Notes under the pieces: generated by a model | Databases searched by the model: none | Seen by the model: only the letters and a program-made list of their open reading frames with translations | Told to the model about the DNA's origin: nothing | Shown: one piece after another, positions 26,231 through 34,163 of the stretch | How the letters are laid out: each line of letters starts with the position of its first letter | Numbering within the stretch: the stretch's first letter is position 1 | Source of the DNA: Streptomyces drozdowiczii | GTDB taxonomy: Bacteria > Actinomycetota > Actinomycetes > Streptomycetales > Streptomycetaceae | DNA length: 64,000 nucleotides | Assembly: GCF_026167665.1 (NCBI RefSeq) | Contig: NZ_CP098740.1 | Span: 5,580,001 to 5,644,000 of the forward strand | Reading direction: 5' to 3' | Program-made: the position numbers and the translations under genes

Positions 26231-26883
26231 GCGCGCTTGCGGGCGGGCTCCAGCTGCGCGTACTGCGTCTCCAGCCCGTCCACCAGCGCCCGCAGCCCGG
26301 TCTCGAAGGCCCCCTCGTCCACCTGCTGCCGCCGCTCGGCCAGCAGGTGCGCCTGGCCCAGGTGCGGGTAGTCGGCGGGGTCGTACGCCGTCTCGTCGTC
26401 CACGAAGCCCCGCGCGAAGGAGCCGAGCGCCGAGCCGGTGATGAAGTAACGCATCAGCGCCCCGATGTACGTGGCCTGCGCCGGCGGCCACCCCGCACGC
26501 ACCATGGCCCCGAACACGGCGTCCGCGACCCGCAGACCGGCCGGGCGGCGCCCGGGGCCCTGGGCGAGCACCGGGACGATGTGCGGATGCGCGGCCAGCG
26601 CGGCCCGGTAGGAGACCGCCCAGTCGTGCAGCGCGGCCCGCCAGTCCCGGGGATCGGACTCCTCGAACATCGACAGGTCGACCTGCGCCGAGACAGCGTC
26701 GGCGACCGCGTCCAGGATCTCGTCCTTGTTGCGGAAGTGGTTGTACAGCGAGGGCCCGCTGACCCCCAGCTCGGCCGCCAGCCGACGGGTCGACACCGCG
26801 TCGAGCCCTTCGGCGTCCACGAGGGCGCTCGCCGTCTCGACGATGCGTTCTCTGCTCAGGAGGGGCTTGCGCGGGCGGGCCAT
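26227..26883 (-). CDS. TetR-family regulator of the adjacent dehydrogenase genes
   Basis: A 218-residue repressor with the helix-turn-helix [29 protein letters not shown] and a TetR_C-like ligand domain. The ATG at 26881-26883 is the first of the conserved start MARPRKPLL; an ATG 9 bases upstream is possible. It is divergent from the acyl-CoA dehydrogenase gene and convergent with the alcohol dehydrogenase gene. The palindrome between it and the acyl-CoA dehydrogenase (26911-26930) is repeated upstream of the aldehyde dehydrogenase gene. The regulon is therefore predicted to be itself, the dehydrogenase operon and the acyl-CoA dehydrogenase. Confidence 0.9.
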   Translation of the reverse strand: MARPRKPLLSRERIVETASALVDAEGLDAVSTRRLAAELGVSGPSLYNHFRNKDEILDAVADAVSAQVDLSMFEESDPRDWRAALHDWAVSYRAALAAHPHIVPVLAQGPGRRPAGLRVADAVFGAMVRAGWPPAQATYIGALMRYFITGSALGSFARGFVDDETAYDPADYPHLGQAHLLAERRQQVDEGAFETGLRALVDGLETQYAQLEPARKRA

Positions 26884-26910
26884 GCCGCACATAGTAGGCC
26901 CTGCGATCCA

Positions 26911-26930
26911 AAAACTAGCAGTGCTAATTA
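26911..26930. promoter_or_regulatory. TetR-type operator in the tetR/acyl-CoA dehydrogenase divergent promoter
   Basis: AAAACTAGCAGTGCTAATTA is the second member of the operator pair with 23646-23665. It lies 28 bases upstream of the TetR start and 18 bases upstream of the acyl-CoA dehydrogenase ATG, so it can control both directions. Confidence 0.7.
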
Positions 26931-26948
26931 AAGCGGAGGGTGCGGCCG

Positions 26949-28100
26949 ATGAACCTGGAGCTGAGCGAGGAGCAGGAAGCCGTCCGGCAGCTCGCGCGGG
27001 ACTTCGTGGCCCGCGATGTCGCCCCGTACGCGGCCGAGTGGGACCGGTCCGAGAACGTCGACAAGTCGATCGTCAAGAAGCTCGGCGCCCTCGGCTTCCT
27101 CGGCCTGACCGTCCCCGAGGAGTGCGGCGGCTCGGGCGGCGACCACCTCGCGTACTGCCTGGTGACCGAGGAGCTGGGCCGGGGCGACTCCTCGGTGCGC
27201 GGGATCGTCTCGGTCTCCCTCGGCCTGGTCGCCAAGACCGTCGCGGCCTGGGGCGACGAGGAGCAGAAGCGCGCGTGGCTGCCCCGGCTCACCTCGGGCG
27301 ACGCGGTCGGCTGCTTCGGGCTCACCGAACCCGGCACCGGCTCGGACGCGGGCAGCCTGGCGACCCGGGCCGTGCGGGACGGCGCCGACTACGTGATCAA
27401 CGGCAGCAAGATGTTCATCACCAACGGCACCTGGGCCGACGTGGTGCTGCTCTTCGCCCGCACCAACGACACCCCCGGCCACAAGGGCGTCTCCGCCTTC
27501 CTGGTCCCCGCCGACACCCCCGGCCTCACCCGCCGCACCATCCACGGCAAGCTCGGCCTGCGCGGCCAGGCCACCGCCGAACTGGTCCTGGAGGACGTCC
27601 GGGTGCCCGCGAGCGCCCTGCTGGGCCCCGAGGGCAAGGGCTTCTCGATCGCCATGTCGGCCCTGGCCAAGGGCCGGATGTCGGTGGCGGCCGGCTGCGT
27701 CGGCATCGCCCAGGCGGCCCTGGACGCGGCCGTCGGATACGCCGGTGAGCGCGAGCAGTTCGGCAGGCCCATCGCGGGCTACCAGCTCGTCCAGGAGCTC
27801 ATCAGCGACATCTCCGTGGACGTCGAGGCGGCGCGCCTGCTCACCTGGCGGGTCGCCGACCTCATCGACCGGGGCCAGGACTTCGCCACCGCCGCGTCCC
27901 GGGCCAAGCTCTTCGCCTCCGAGGCCGCCGTCCGCGCCGCCAACAACGCGCTCCAGGTCTTCGGCGGCTACGGCTACATCGACGAGTACCCGGTCGGCAA
28001 GCTGCTCCGGGACGCCCGCGTGATGACGCTCTACGAGGGCACCAGCCAGATCCAGAAGCTGATCATCGGCCGCGCCCTGACCGGGGTTTCGGCGTTCTGA
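26949..28100 (+). CDS. Acyl-CoA dehydrogenase
   Basis: A 383-residue flavoenzyme that introduces a 2,3-double bond in acyl-CoA and passes electrons to ETF. It begins LELSEEQEAVRQLARDFV and contains CFGLTEPGTGSDAGS (flavin and substrate contacts). The C-terminal motif LYEGTSQIQKLIIGRALTG contains the glutamate typical of short- and branched-chain members. The ATG at 26949 has GGAGGG 8 bases upstream. Its promoter carries the TetR operator shared with the aldehyde/alcohol dehydrogenase operon, tying it to that pathway. The precise acyl substrate is unknown. Confidence 0.93.
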   Translation: MNLELSEEQEAVRQLARDFVARDVAPYAAEWDRSENVDKSIVKKLGALGFLGLTVPEECGGSGGDHLAYCLVTEELGRGDSSVRGIVSVSLGLVAKTVAAWGDEEQKRAWLPRLTSGDAVGCFGLTEPGTGSDAGSLATRAVRDGADYVINGSKMFITNGTWADVVLLFARTNDTPGHKGVSAFLVPADTPGLTRRTIHGKLGLRGQATAELVLEDVRVPASALLGPEGKGFSIAMSALAKGRMSVAAGCVGIAQAALDAAVGYAGEREQFGRPIAGYQLVQELISDISVDVEAARLLTWRVADLIDRGQDFATAASRAKLFASEAAVRAANNALQVFGGYGYIDEYPVGKLLRDARVMTLYEGTSQIQKLIIGRALTGVSAF

Positions 28101-28159
28101 GTACCGTCTGAGTATCCGAACCGATGTGGTGTGCGTCATACCGTCGGATGCTGGGCGCC

Positions 28160-28450
28160 ATGAGTGAGACGACACCGGTCAAACAGCAGACCACCGGCGC
28201 CTACTTCGGGCAGGCCGTCGCGTCCTTCGGGATCGCGATGGCCGCGGTGACCCTCGGAATCTACTTCCTCGACGCCGACGCCTGGGTGCGGGCCTTCCTC
28301 GCCATCGGCGTCCTCTACCTGGTCACGTCCTGCTTCACCCTGGCCAAGGTCATCCGGGACCGGCAGGAGGCGGGCCAGTTCGTCAGCCGGGTCGACCAGG
28401 CCCGGCTGGAGAAGATCCTCGCCGAGCACGACCCCTTCCAGAAGCTCTGA
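28160..28450 (+). CDS. YiaA/YiaB two-helix inner-membrane protein
   Basis: A 96-residue protein with two hydrophobic helices (about 17-38 and 43-65), separated by a short turn with the conserved FLDADAWVRAF. A charged C-terminal tail follows. The pattern is that of the YiaAB two-helix domain; no function is known for the family. The start ATG has no clear Shine-Dalgarno sequence. It follows the acyl-CoA dehydrogenase after 59 bases and may or may not be in its transcript. Confidence 0.82.
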   Translation: MSETTPVKQQTTGAYFGQAVASFGIAMAAVTLGIYFLDADAWVRAFLAIGVLYLVTSCFTLAKVIRDRQEAGQFVSRVDQARLEKILAEHDPFQKL

Positions 28451-28472
28451 CGCCCTTCCGCGCAACGTCTCC

Positions 28473-28488
28473 CTAAGCGCTTGCTCAG
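28473..28488 (+). promoter_or_regulatory. Operator ahead of the second acyl-CoA-type TetR gene
   Basis: CTAAGCGCTTGCTCAG occurs here and, identical over all 16 bases, at 29735-29750 in front of the MaoC gene. The core AGCAAGCGCTT resembles sites of TetR regulators of acyl-CoA catabolism. Confidence 0.7.
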
Positions 28489-28532
28489 GATCGGGGTATG
28501 GTGTGCGTCCTGGACTGAGAGGGGCGAGCGAG

Positions 28533-29156
28533 ATGAGCACGGCGCAGGAGACCGACGCCGAGGACCCGCCGTGGGCCGAGGTGACGCCCGAGGCCGCCCG
28601 GCGGCTCCTCGTCGCGGCCGTCGACGCCTTCGCCGAGCGCGGGTACCACGCGACCACCACCCGGGACATCGCGGGCCGCGCCGGAATGAGCCCCGCCGCG
28701 CTCTACATCCACTACAAGACGAAGGAAGAGCTGCTCCACCGGATCAGCCGGATCGGCCACGACCGGGCCCTGGCCGTGCTGGAGGCCGCCGCCGACGGCG
28801 ACGGCACGGCCGCCGAACGGCTCGCCACCGCCGTACGCTCCTTCGTCCGCTGGCACGCCGAACGGCACACCACCGCCCGCGTGGTCCAGTACGAGCTGGA
28901 CGCGCTCGGCGAGGAGCACCGCACCGAGATCATCGCGCTGCGCCGCAGGACCGACGCGGTGGTGCGCCGGATCATCGGTGAGGGCGTCGCCTCCGGCGAG
29001 TTCGACGTGCCGGACGTGCCGGGCACCACGCTCGCGGTGCTGTCGCTCTGCATCGACGTGGCGCGCTGGTTCAACGCGCAGGGCAGCCGGACCCCCGACG
29101 AGGTCGCCGAGCTGTACGCCGGTCTGGTGCTGCGGATGGTCGCCGCCGGGCGCTGA
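28533..29156 (+). CDS. TetR-family regulator linked to a MaoC-type hydratase
   Basis: A 207-residue protein with the helix-turn-helix [31 protein letters not shown] (about residues 40-70). The C-terminal domain contains [19 protein letters not shown], as in TetR proteins of fatty-acid and steroid catabolism. It starts at the ATG at 28533 after a purine-rich stretch. It converges with the MaoC gene over a shared terminator, and the two promoters carry an identical 16-bp site, so it probably represses both. Confidence 0.9.
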   Translation: MSTAQETDAEDPPWAEVTPEAARRLLVAAVDAFAERGYHATTTRDIAGRAGMSPAALYIHYKTKEELLHRISRIGHDRALAVLEAAADGDGTAAERLATAVRSFVRWHAERHTTARVVQYELDALGEEHRTEIIALRRRTDAVVRRIIGEGVASGEFDVPDVPGTTLAVLSLCIDVARWFNAQGSRTPDEVAELYAGLVLRMVAAGR

Positions 29157-29163
29157 GCACGGC

Positions 29164-29202
29164 CGAACGCCCCCGGTCCCCTTATGGGGCCGGGGGCGTT
29201 CG
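29164..29202. terminator. Bidirectional terminator between tetR and the MaoC gene
   Basis: CGAACGCCCCCGG (29164-29176) pairs perfectly with CCGGGGGCGTTCG (29190-29202), and inner CCCC/GGGG pairs extend the stem. It sits just after the TetR stop and before the convergent MaoC stop. Confidence 0.88.
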
Positions 29203-29227
29203 CGTACGTACGCGGGCGGGCGCGGGC

Positions 29228-29689
29228 TCAGAAGTAGTAGCGCGACACCGACTCGGCGACGCAGGCCGGCTTGTCGCCGCCCTCGCGCTCGACCGTCACG
29301 ACGGCGGTGATCTGCACGCCGCCGCCCGCCTCCTCGACGCTCTTCAGGACGGCCGTCGCGCGCACCCGCGAGCCGACGGGCACGGGGGAGGGGAAGCGGA
29401 CCTTGTTGGTGCCGTAGTTGATGCCCATCTTCGCGCCCTCGACCGCCATCACCTGCGGGACGAGCACCGGCAGCAGCGACAGCGTCAGATAGCCGTGCGC
29501 GATGGTCTTCCCGAACGGGCCGGCCGCCGCCTTCTCCGGGTCCACATGGATCCACTGGTGGTCGCCGGTGGCGTCGGCGAACAGGTCGATCCGCTTCTGG
29601 TCGACCTCCAGCCAGTCGCTGTACCCCAGCTGCTCGCCCACGCCGTCCCGCAGCTCCTGCGCGGACTCGAAGACCCTCGGCTCAGCCAT
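29228..29689 (-). CDS. MaoC-like (R)-specific enoyl-CoA hydratase
   Basis: A 153-residue hot-dog-fold protein. The catalytic Asp and His lie in the R-hydratase motif [23 protein letters not shown] followed by [11 protein letters not shown]. It hydrates a trans-2-enoyl-CoA. The start ATG (29687-29689) follows GGGAG. The promoter holds the same 16-bp operator as the convergent TetR gene, which suggests acyl-CoA-responsive control of a beta-oxidation side activity. Confidence 0.92.
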   Translation of the reverse strand: MAEPRVFESAQELRDGVGEQLGYSDWLEVDQKRIDLFADATGDHQWIHVDPEKAAAGPFGKTIAHGYLTLSLLPVLVPQVMAVEGAKMGINYGTNKVRFPSPVPVGSRVRATAVLKSVEEAGGGVQITAVVTVEREGGDKPACVAESVSRYYF

Positions 29690-29734
29690 GTCCCTGCTCC
29701 CTGCCCTTCACACTCTCCTGATCGTCCACGCTGT

Positions 29735-29750
29735 CTAAGCGCTTGCTCAG
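29735..29750 (-). promoter_or_regulatory. Operator ahead of the MaoC hydratase gene
   Basis: Identical 16-bp copy (CTAAGCGCTTGCTCAG) of the site at 28473-28488, 46 bases upstream of the MaoC start codon. It is on the same sequence strand at both places, and the motif is near-palindromic. Confidence 0.7.
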
Positions 29751-29818
29751 CATTGTGCTCAGGTGCGTTCCTGTCAACGACGGACCGGCGGCCGGGCGGG
29801 GGACGTAGGCTTCGACGG

Positions 29819-30349
29819 GTGCCCCAGATCCCGCAGACACTTCACGAACTCACCGTCGGCCAGCTCTCCGCGCGCAGCGGCGCCGCCGTGTCGGCCCTGC
29901 ACTTCTACGAGGCCAAGGGCCTGATCAGCAGCCGCCGCACCAGCGGCAACCAGCGCCGCTACAGCAGGGACGCGCTGCGCCGGGTCGCCTTCGTCCGCGC
30001 GGCACAGCGGGTGGGCATCCCGCTGGCCACCATCCGCGAGGCGCTGGCCGAACTCCCCGAGGAGCGCACCCCGAACCGCGACGACTGGGCGCGGCTCTCG
30101 CACGCCTGGCGCTCCGAGCTGGACGACCGGATCAAGCAGCTGGGCCGGCTCCGCGACCACCTCACCGACTGCATCGGCTGCGGCTGCCTCTCGCTGGAGA
30201 CCTGCGTCCTGTCCAACCCGGACGACATCAGCGGCGAGAAGATCAGCGGCTCGCGCCTGATGCCGGAGCGCAAGGCGGCGGACCGCGCACCGGCCGACCG
30301 CGCACCGGCGAAGCGTGAACCGGCGGAGAGCGCCGAGGGCTGCTGCTGA
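29819..30349 (+). CDS. soxR: Redox-sensing MerR-family regulator SoxR
   Basis: A 176-residue MerR protein. The N-terminal winged helix is [24 protein letters not shown]; a dimerisation helix follows. The [2Fe-2S] cluster motif is [12 protein letters not shown] (C-x2-C-x-C-x5-C). In Streptomyces SoxR responds to redox-active compounds such as actinorhodin and activates a handful of export and redox genes. The GTG start at 29819 lacks a Shine-Dalgarno sequence. A TAGGCT -10 hexamer ends 8 bases before it, so a leaderless transcript is likely. The C-terminus beyond the cluster is extended by DRAPA repeats and ends in two cysteines. Confidence 0.95.
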   Translation: MPQIPQTLHELTVGQLSARSGAAVSALHFYEAKGLISSRRTSGNQRRYSRDALRRVAFVRAAQRVGIPLATIREALAELPEERTPNRDDWARLSHAWRSELDDRIKQLGRLRDHLTDCIGCGCLSLETCVLSNPDDISGEKISGSRLMPERKAADRAPADRAPAKREPAESAEGCC

Positions 30350-30360
30350 CCGACGCGTGC

Positions 30361-30389
30361 CGGGCGGTCCGCGCGCGGCGGGCCGCCCG
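30361..30389. terminator. Bidirectional terminator between soxR and the zinc-ribbon gene
   Basis: CGGGCGGTCCGC (30361-30372) pairs with GCGGGCCGCCCG (30378-30389), 12 positions with one G-U, around a 5-nt loop. It lies between two convergent stop codons. Confidence 0.75.
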
Positions 30390-30397
30390 TCCGTCCC

Positions 30398-31009
30398 TCA
30401 GGCCACCGTCGCCAGATCGCCCGCCCGGTCCCGGCGGGCCCGCGCCAGGGCCGCCGGGGTGAGCACGGGCTGCGGCACCACGATCCCGCACCCCGTGCAG
30501 ACCGGGCCCGACCACGGCTCGCTGTCCAGGTCGTGCCGCCAGGTGATCCCGGTCTTGCCGCACACCGGGCAGCCGGCCCCGGGCTCCGCCTCCAGGGCCG
30601 AGATCAGCCGGGCCAGCACCTCGGCGAGCGGGGCCGAGGGGTGGACCGCCGGGTCGTCGCAGCGCGCGACGCCGTTGCCGCCCCAGGTGCGCCGGTGCCA
30701 GTCGTCGAAGGCACCGGGCCGACGCAGCCCCCGGTGCTTCTCGCGCCTGCGGCGCTCCGCGAACCCCGCCTCGTAACCGAGCCAGACCGTGCGGGCCCGT
30801 TCCAGCTCGTCCAGTGCCCGCACCAGTCGCACCGGGTCCGGGGCCCGGTCCTCGGGGGCTATGCCGTGCCGTGCGCACAGATGGTCCCAGGTCGCCCGGT
30901 GCCCATAGGGGGCGAAGCGTTCCAGGCACTTGCGCAGCGAGTACCGCCGCAGCGCCAGATCGCTTCTCGGGTCGCGGACCTGTCTCGCCAGACTCCGGAA
31001 ACCGGCCAT
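30398..31009 (-). CDS. Hypothetical zinc-ribbon protein
   Basis: A 203-residue protein of unknown function. The N-terminal two thirds are Arg-rich and helical (LRKCLERFAPYGH, LDELERARTVWLGYEAGFAERRRREKHRG). The C-terminal part has two zinc knuckles, CPVCGKTG and CTGCG, about 28 residues apart, as in a zinc ribbon that binds nucleic acid or protein. GGAGGT precedes the ATG (31007-31009). It is divergent from the penicillin acylase gene across 229 bases. Confidence 0.75.
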   Translation of the reverse strand: MAGFRSLARQVRDPRSDLALRRYSLRKCLERFAPYGHRATWDHLCARHGIAPEDRAPDPVRLVRALDELERARTVWLGYEAGFAERRRREKHRGLRRPGAFDDWHRRTWGGNGVARCDDPAVHPSAPLAEVLARLISALEAEPGAGCPVCGKTGITWRHDLDSEPWSGPVCTGCGIVVPQPVLTPAALARARRDRAGDLATVA

Positions 31010-31191
31010 TGAGCCGCCACCTCCGTCGCTCGTACTCCGTCGCCCGTACTTCGGCGTCAGGGGATGGACGTACGCCTGCCCGGATCGGCTCCATCCAAAG
31101 GCCGAACCGTCCGAAAGATGAGACGCCGCACAGAATCCGGCGGCATGTGGCGATTCGGAAAAGGTGACCGATGTTCATCTTACCGGCCGGT

Positions 31192-31201
31192 CATACCGCC
31201 A
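31192..31201. promoter_or_regulatory. Palindrome in the acylase promoter region
   Basis: ACCGGCCGGT is a perfect 10-bp palindrome 38 bases ahead of the acylase start, in a locally AT-richer promoter-like stretch. It could be a repressor site, but short GC palindromes are common at this base composition. Confidence 0.3.
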
Positions 31202-31238
31202 GTAACCTGCGGCGCATCGGCCTCTCGGAGGAGTACGC

Positions 31239-34075
31239 ATGCCCCCACGCACCCGTATGACCCGCACCGGTACCACCAGAGCCGCCGCCCTCGCCGCGGC
31301 TCTCGCCCTCGGCACGTCCCTGCTCGCCGCCGCCCCCACGCGGGCGCCGCGGAGGCGGACCCCGTCCCCGACTACTGCCAGGGCCAGTGCGACGACATCC
31401 TGCCGCCCGGCGAGAACGGCAACGCCACCCTGGTGGAGATCCTGGGCAACAAGGCGTTCGGCACCCATCCCGCGCACAGCGACGACCAGCTCGACCGCTA
31501 CAACGGGCTGGTCGCCGGGCACACCGGGCTCACCGACCAGAAGCTCACCGACTTCTTCAACGACGCCTCGTTCGGCGTCCCGAAGGACCAGGTCGAGTCC
31601 GTCACCTCGCCGCGCGACGACGTCACCATCACCCGCGACAAGTCCTCCGGCGTCCCGCACATCAAGGGCACGACGCGCTACGGCACCGAGTTCGGCGCCG
31701 GGTACGCGGCCGGGCAGGACCGGCTGTGGCTGATGGACCTCTTCCGGCACATCGGGCGCGGCGAGCTGACCTCGTTCGCCGGCGGGGCCCTCGCCAACCA
31801 GGGCCTGGAGCAGCAGTTCTGGCCGCAGGCCCCGTACACCGAAGCCGATCTGGAGGCCCAGGTCGACTACATCAGGACCCATGAGGGGGCCAGGGGCGAA
31901 CAGGCCATGGCGGACGCGCAGGCGTACGTCGACGGCATCAACGCCTACCGCAAGAAGTCCAAGGACGGCCGCTACTTCCCCGGCGAGTACGTCCTGACCG
32001 GCAAGATCGACGCCATCACGAACATCGGCGAGATCCAGCCGTTCAAGCTGACCGACCTGATCTCCATCGCCTCGGTCGTCGGCGGCCAGTTCGGCGGCGG
32101 GGGCGGCGGCGAGGTCCAGGCGGCCCTGTCGCTGCTCTCCGCGCAGCAGAAGTACGGCGTCGCCGAGGGCACGAAGGTCTGGGAGTCGTTCCGCCAGCGC
32201 AACGACCCCGAGGCCGTGCTCACGATCCACGACGGCACCTCCTTCCCGTACGCCAACAAGCCCGAGAACGCCGTCGGCACGGCCCTCCCGGACCGGGGTT
32301 CCGTCACCGCCGAGCCCCTCATTTACGACCGCACCGGCTCCGCGGGCACGGGCGTGAAGGCCCCGGTCAAGGCGCCCTCCACGCTCAAGAAGGCGCAGGG
32401 CATCTTCGACAACGGCGTCATCCCGGAGGGCTCGCTGCCCGGGTCCGGCTCCGGCGCCCAGAAGCGCGGGATGTCCAACGCCCTGGTGGTGTCCGGCAAG
32501 AGCACCGCGAGCGGACACCCGATCGCCGTGTTCGGGCCGCAGACCGGCTACTTCGCCCCGCAGCTGATGATGCTCCAGGAGCTCCAGGGCCCCGGCATCA
32601 GCGCGCGCGGCGTCTCCTTCGCCGGTGTCGGCATGTACATCCAGATGGGCCGGGGCCAGGACTACGCCTGGAGCGCCACCTCGGCGGGCCAGGACATCAC
32701 CGACACGTACGCGATCGACCTCTGCGAGCCCGACGGCTCCACGCCCACCAAGGACTCCACGCACTACCTCTACCGGGGCACCTGCACCGCGATGGAGAAG
32801 ATGGAGAAGACCAACTCCTGGAAGCCGACCGTCGCGGACTCCACCGCCAAGGGCTCGTACCGCATGCAGGTCTGGCGCACGAACTACGGCATCGTCACCC
32901 ACCGCGCCACCGTGGGCGGCAAGCCCGTCGCGTACACCACGCTCCGCTCGACGTACCGCCACGAGGCCGACTCGATCATCGGCTTCCAGATGCTGAACGA
33001 CCCGGCGTACGTCACCGACGCGGCCTCCTTCCAGCGGGCGGCGAGCAACATCGACTACGCCTTCAACTGGTTCTACGCCGACTCCCGCACCGCCGCCTAC
33101 TACAACAGCGGCATGAACCCGGTGCGCCCGTCCGGCGTCGACCCGGCGCTCCCGATCCGCGCCGAGAAGGCGTACGAGTGGCAGGGCTACGAGCCGGGCG
33201 CCAACACCGCCTCGTACACCGCCTTCGCCGAGCACCCGCACTCCAGCGGCCAGGACTACTACATCTCCTGGAACAACAAGCAGGCCGAGGGGTACGCCGC
33301 TTCGGGCTTCGGGCTCAGCGCGGTGCACCGCGGCGACCTGCTGGACGACCGGGTCTCGGCCCTCGTCGCCGAGGGCGGCGTGACCCGCGCCTCGCTCACC
33401 CGGGCCATGGCGGACGCGGCCCTCACCGACCTGCGCGGCGAGCAGTTGCTGCCCGAGCTGCTGAAGGTCATCCGCTCCCAGCCGGTCACCGACCCGGACC
33501 TGAACGCGGCGGTCCAGCAGCTGGACTCCTGGCGCGCGGCGGGCGCCCAGCGCAAGGAGACGAGCCCCGGTTCGCACGCGTACGCCCACGCCGACGCGGT
33601 CCGGATCATGGACGCGTGGTGGCCGAGGCTGATCGAGGCGGAGTTCCGCCCGGGGCTCGGTGACGACCTGTACGGGGCGCTCACCGCGAACCTCGCCACC
33701 GACGAGTCCCCGGCCGCCAGCCACGGGCCGAGCGGGGCGCACAGCGGATCGGCCTTCCAGTACGGCTGGTGGGGCTTCGCCGACAAGGACCTGCGCCAGG
33801 TGCTCGGGCAGCCGGTCAAGGGCCCGCTGGCCAAGTCGTACTGCGGCGGCGGCGACCTGAGCGCCTGCCGTACGGCGCTGCTGAACTCGCTCAAGGAGGC
33901 GGCGGCGGTGCCGGCGGCCGAGGTCTACCCGGCCGACGACAGCTGCAAGGCCGGCGACCAGTGGTGCACGGACTCGATCATCCACCGTGCGCTGGGCGGC
34001 ATCGCCCAGAAGGCCATCCACTGGCAGAACCGCCCGACGTACCAGCAGGTGGTGGAGTTCCCGAGCCACCGGTAA
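31239..34075 (+). pseudogene. Secreted penicillin acylase-type Ntn hydrolase, frameshifted in the signal peptide
   Basis: The mature part is a penicillin G/AHL acylase-family enzyme. Its alpha chain shows QDRLWLMDLFRHIGRG, and a spacer ends QKRGM. The beta chain starts SNALVVSGKSTASGHP, where the N-terminal Ser is the nucleophile; the GPQTGYFAPQ and WSATSAGQD segments follow. It cleaves amide bonds of beta-lactams, acyl-homoserine lactones or lipopeptides. The good start (ATG 31239 after CGGAGGAG) encodes a signal peptide (AAALAAALALGTSLLAAAP) in a frame that leaves the mature frame at the C-run 31333-31337. One extra C restores ...AAAPHAGAAEADPVPDYC and a 945-residue precursor. It is either a recent null mutation or a homopolymer error; the rest is intact. 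Confidence 0.85.
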
Positions 34076-34083
34076 ACCCAGCC

Positions 34084-34102
34084 CGTCCGGCGTTCGAGGA
34101 CG
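34084..34102. repeat. Short hairpin of a motif common in Streptomyces intergenic DNA
   Basis: CGTCC-GGCGTTCGA-GGACG is a 5-bp stem just after the acylase stop. From memory, CGTCCGGCG(N)TTGAGGACG-like units recur at gene ends across Streptomyces genomes. Only one copy was noticed here. Confidence 0.4.
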
Positions 34103-34115
34103 GAACCACTGCGCA

Positions 34116-34158
34116 GGGCGGGCCCGCACCCGCATCACCGCTCCACGCGGGCCCGCCC
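34116..34158. terminator. Bidirectional terminator between the acylase and NamZ-like genes
   Basis: GGGCGGGCCCGC (34116-34127) is fully complementary to GCGGGCCCGCCC (34147-34158), a 12-bp stem with a 19-nt loop between two convergent stop codons. Confidence 0.75.
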
Positions 34159-34163
34159 GACCC

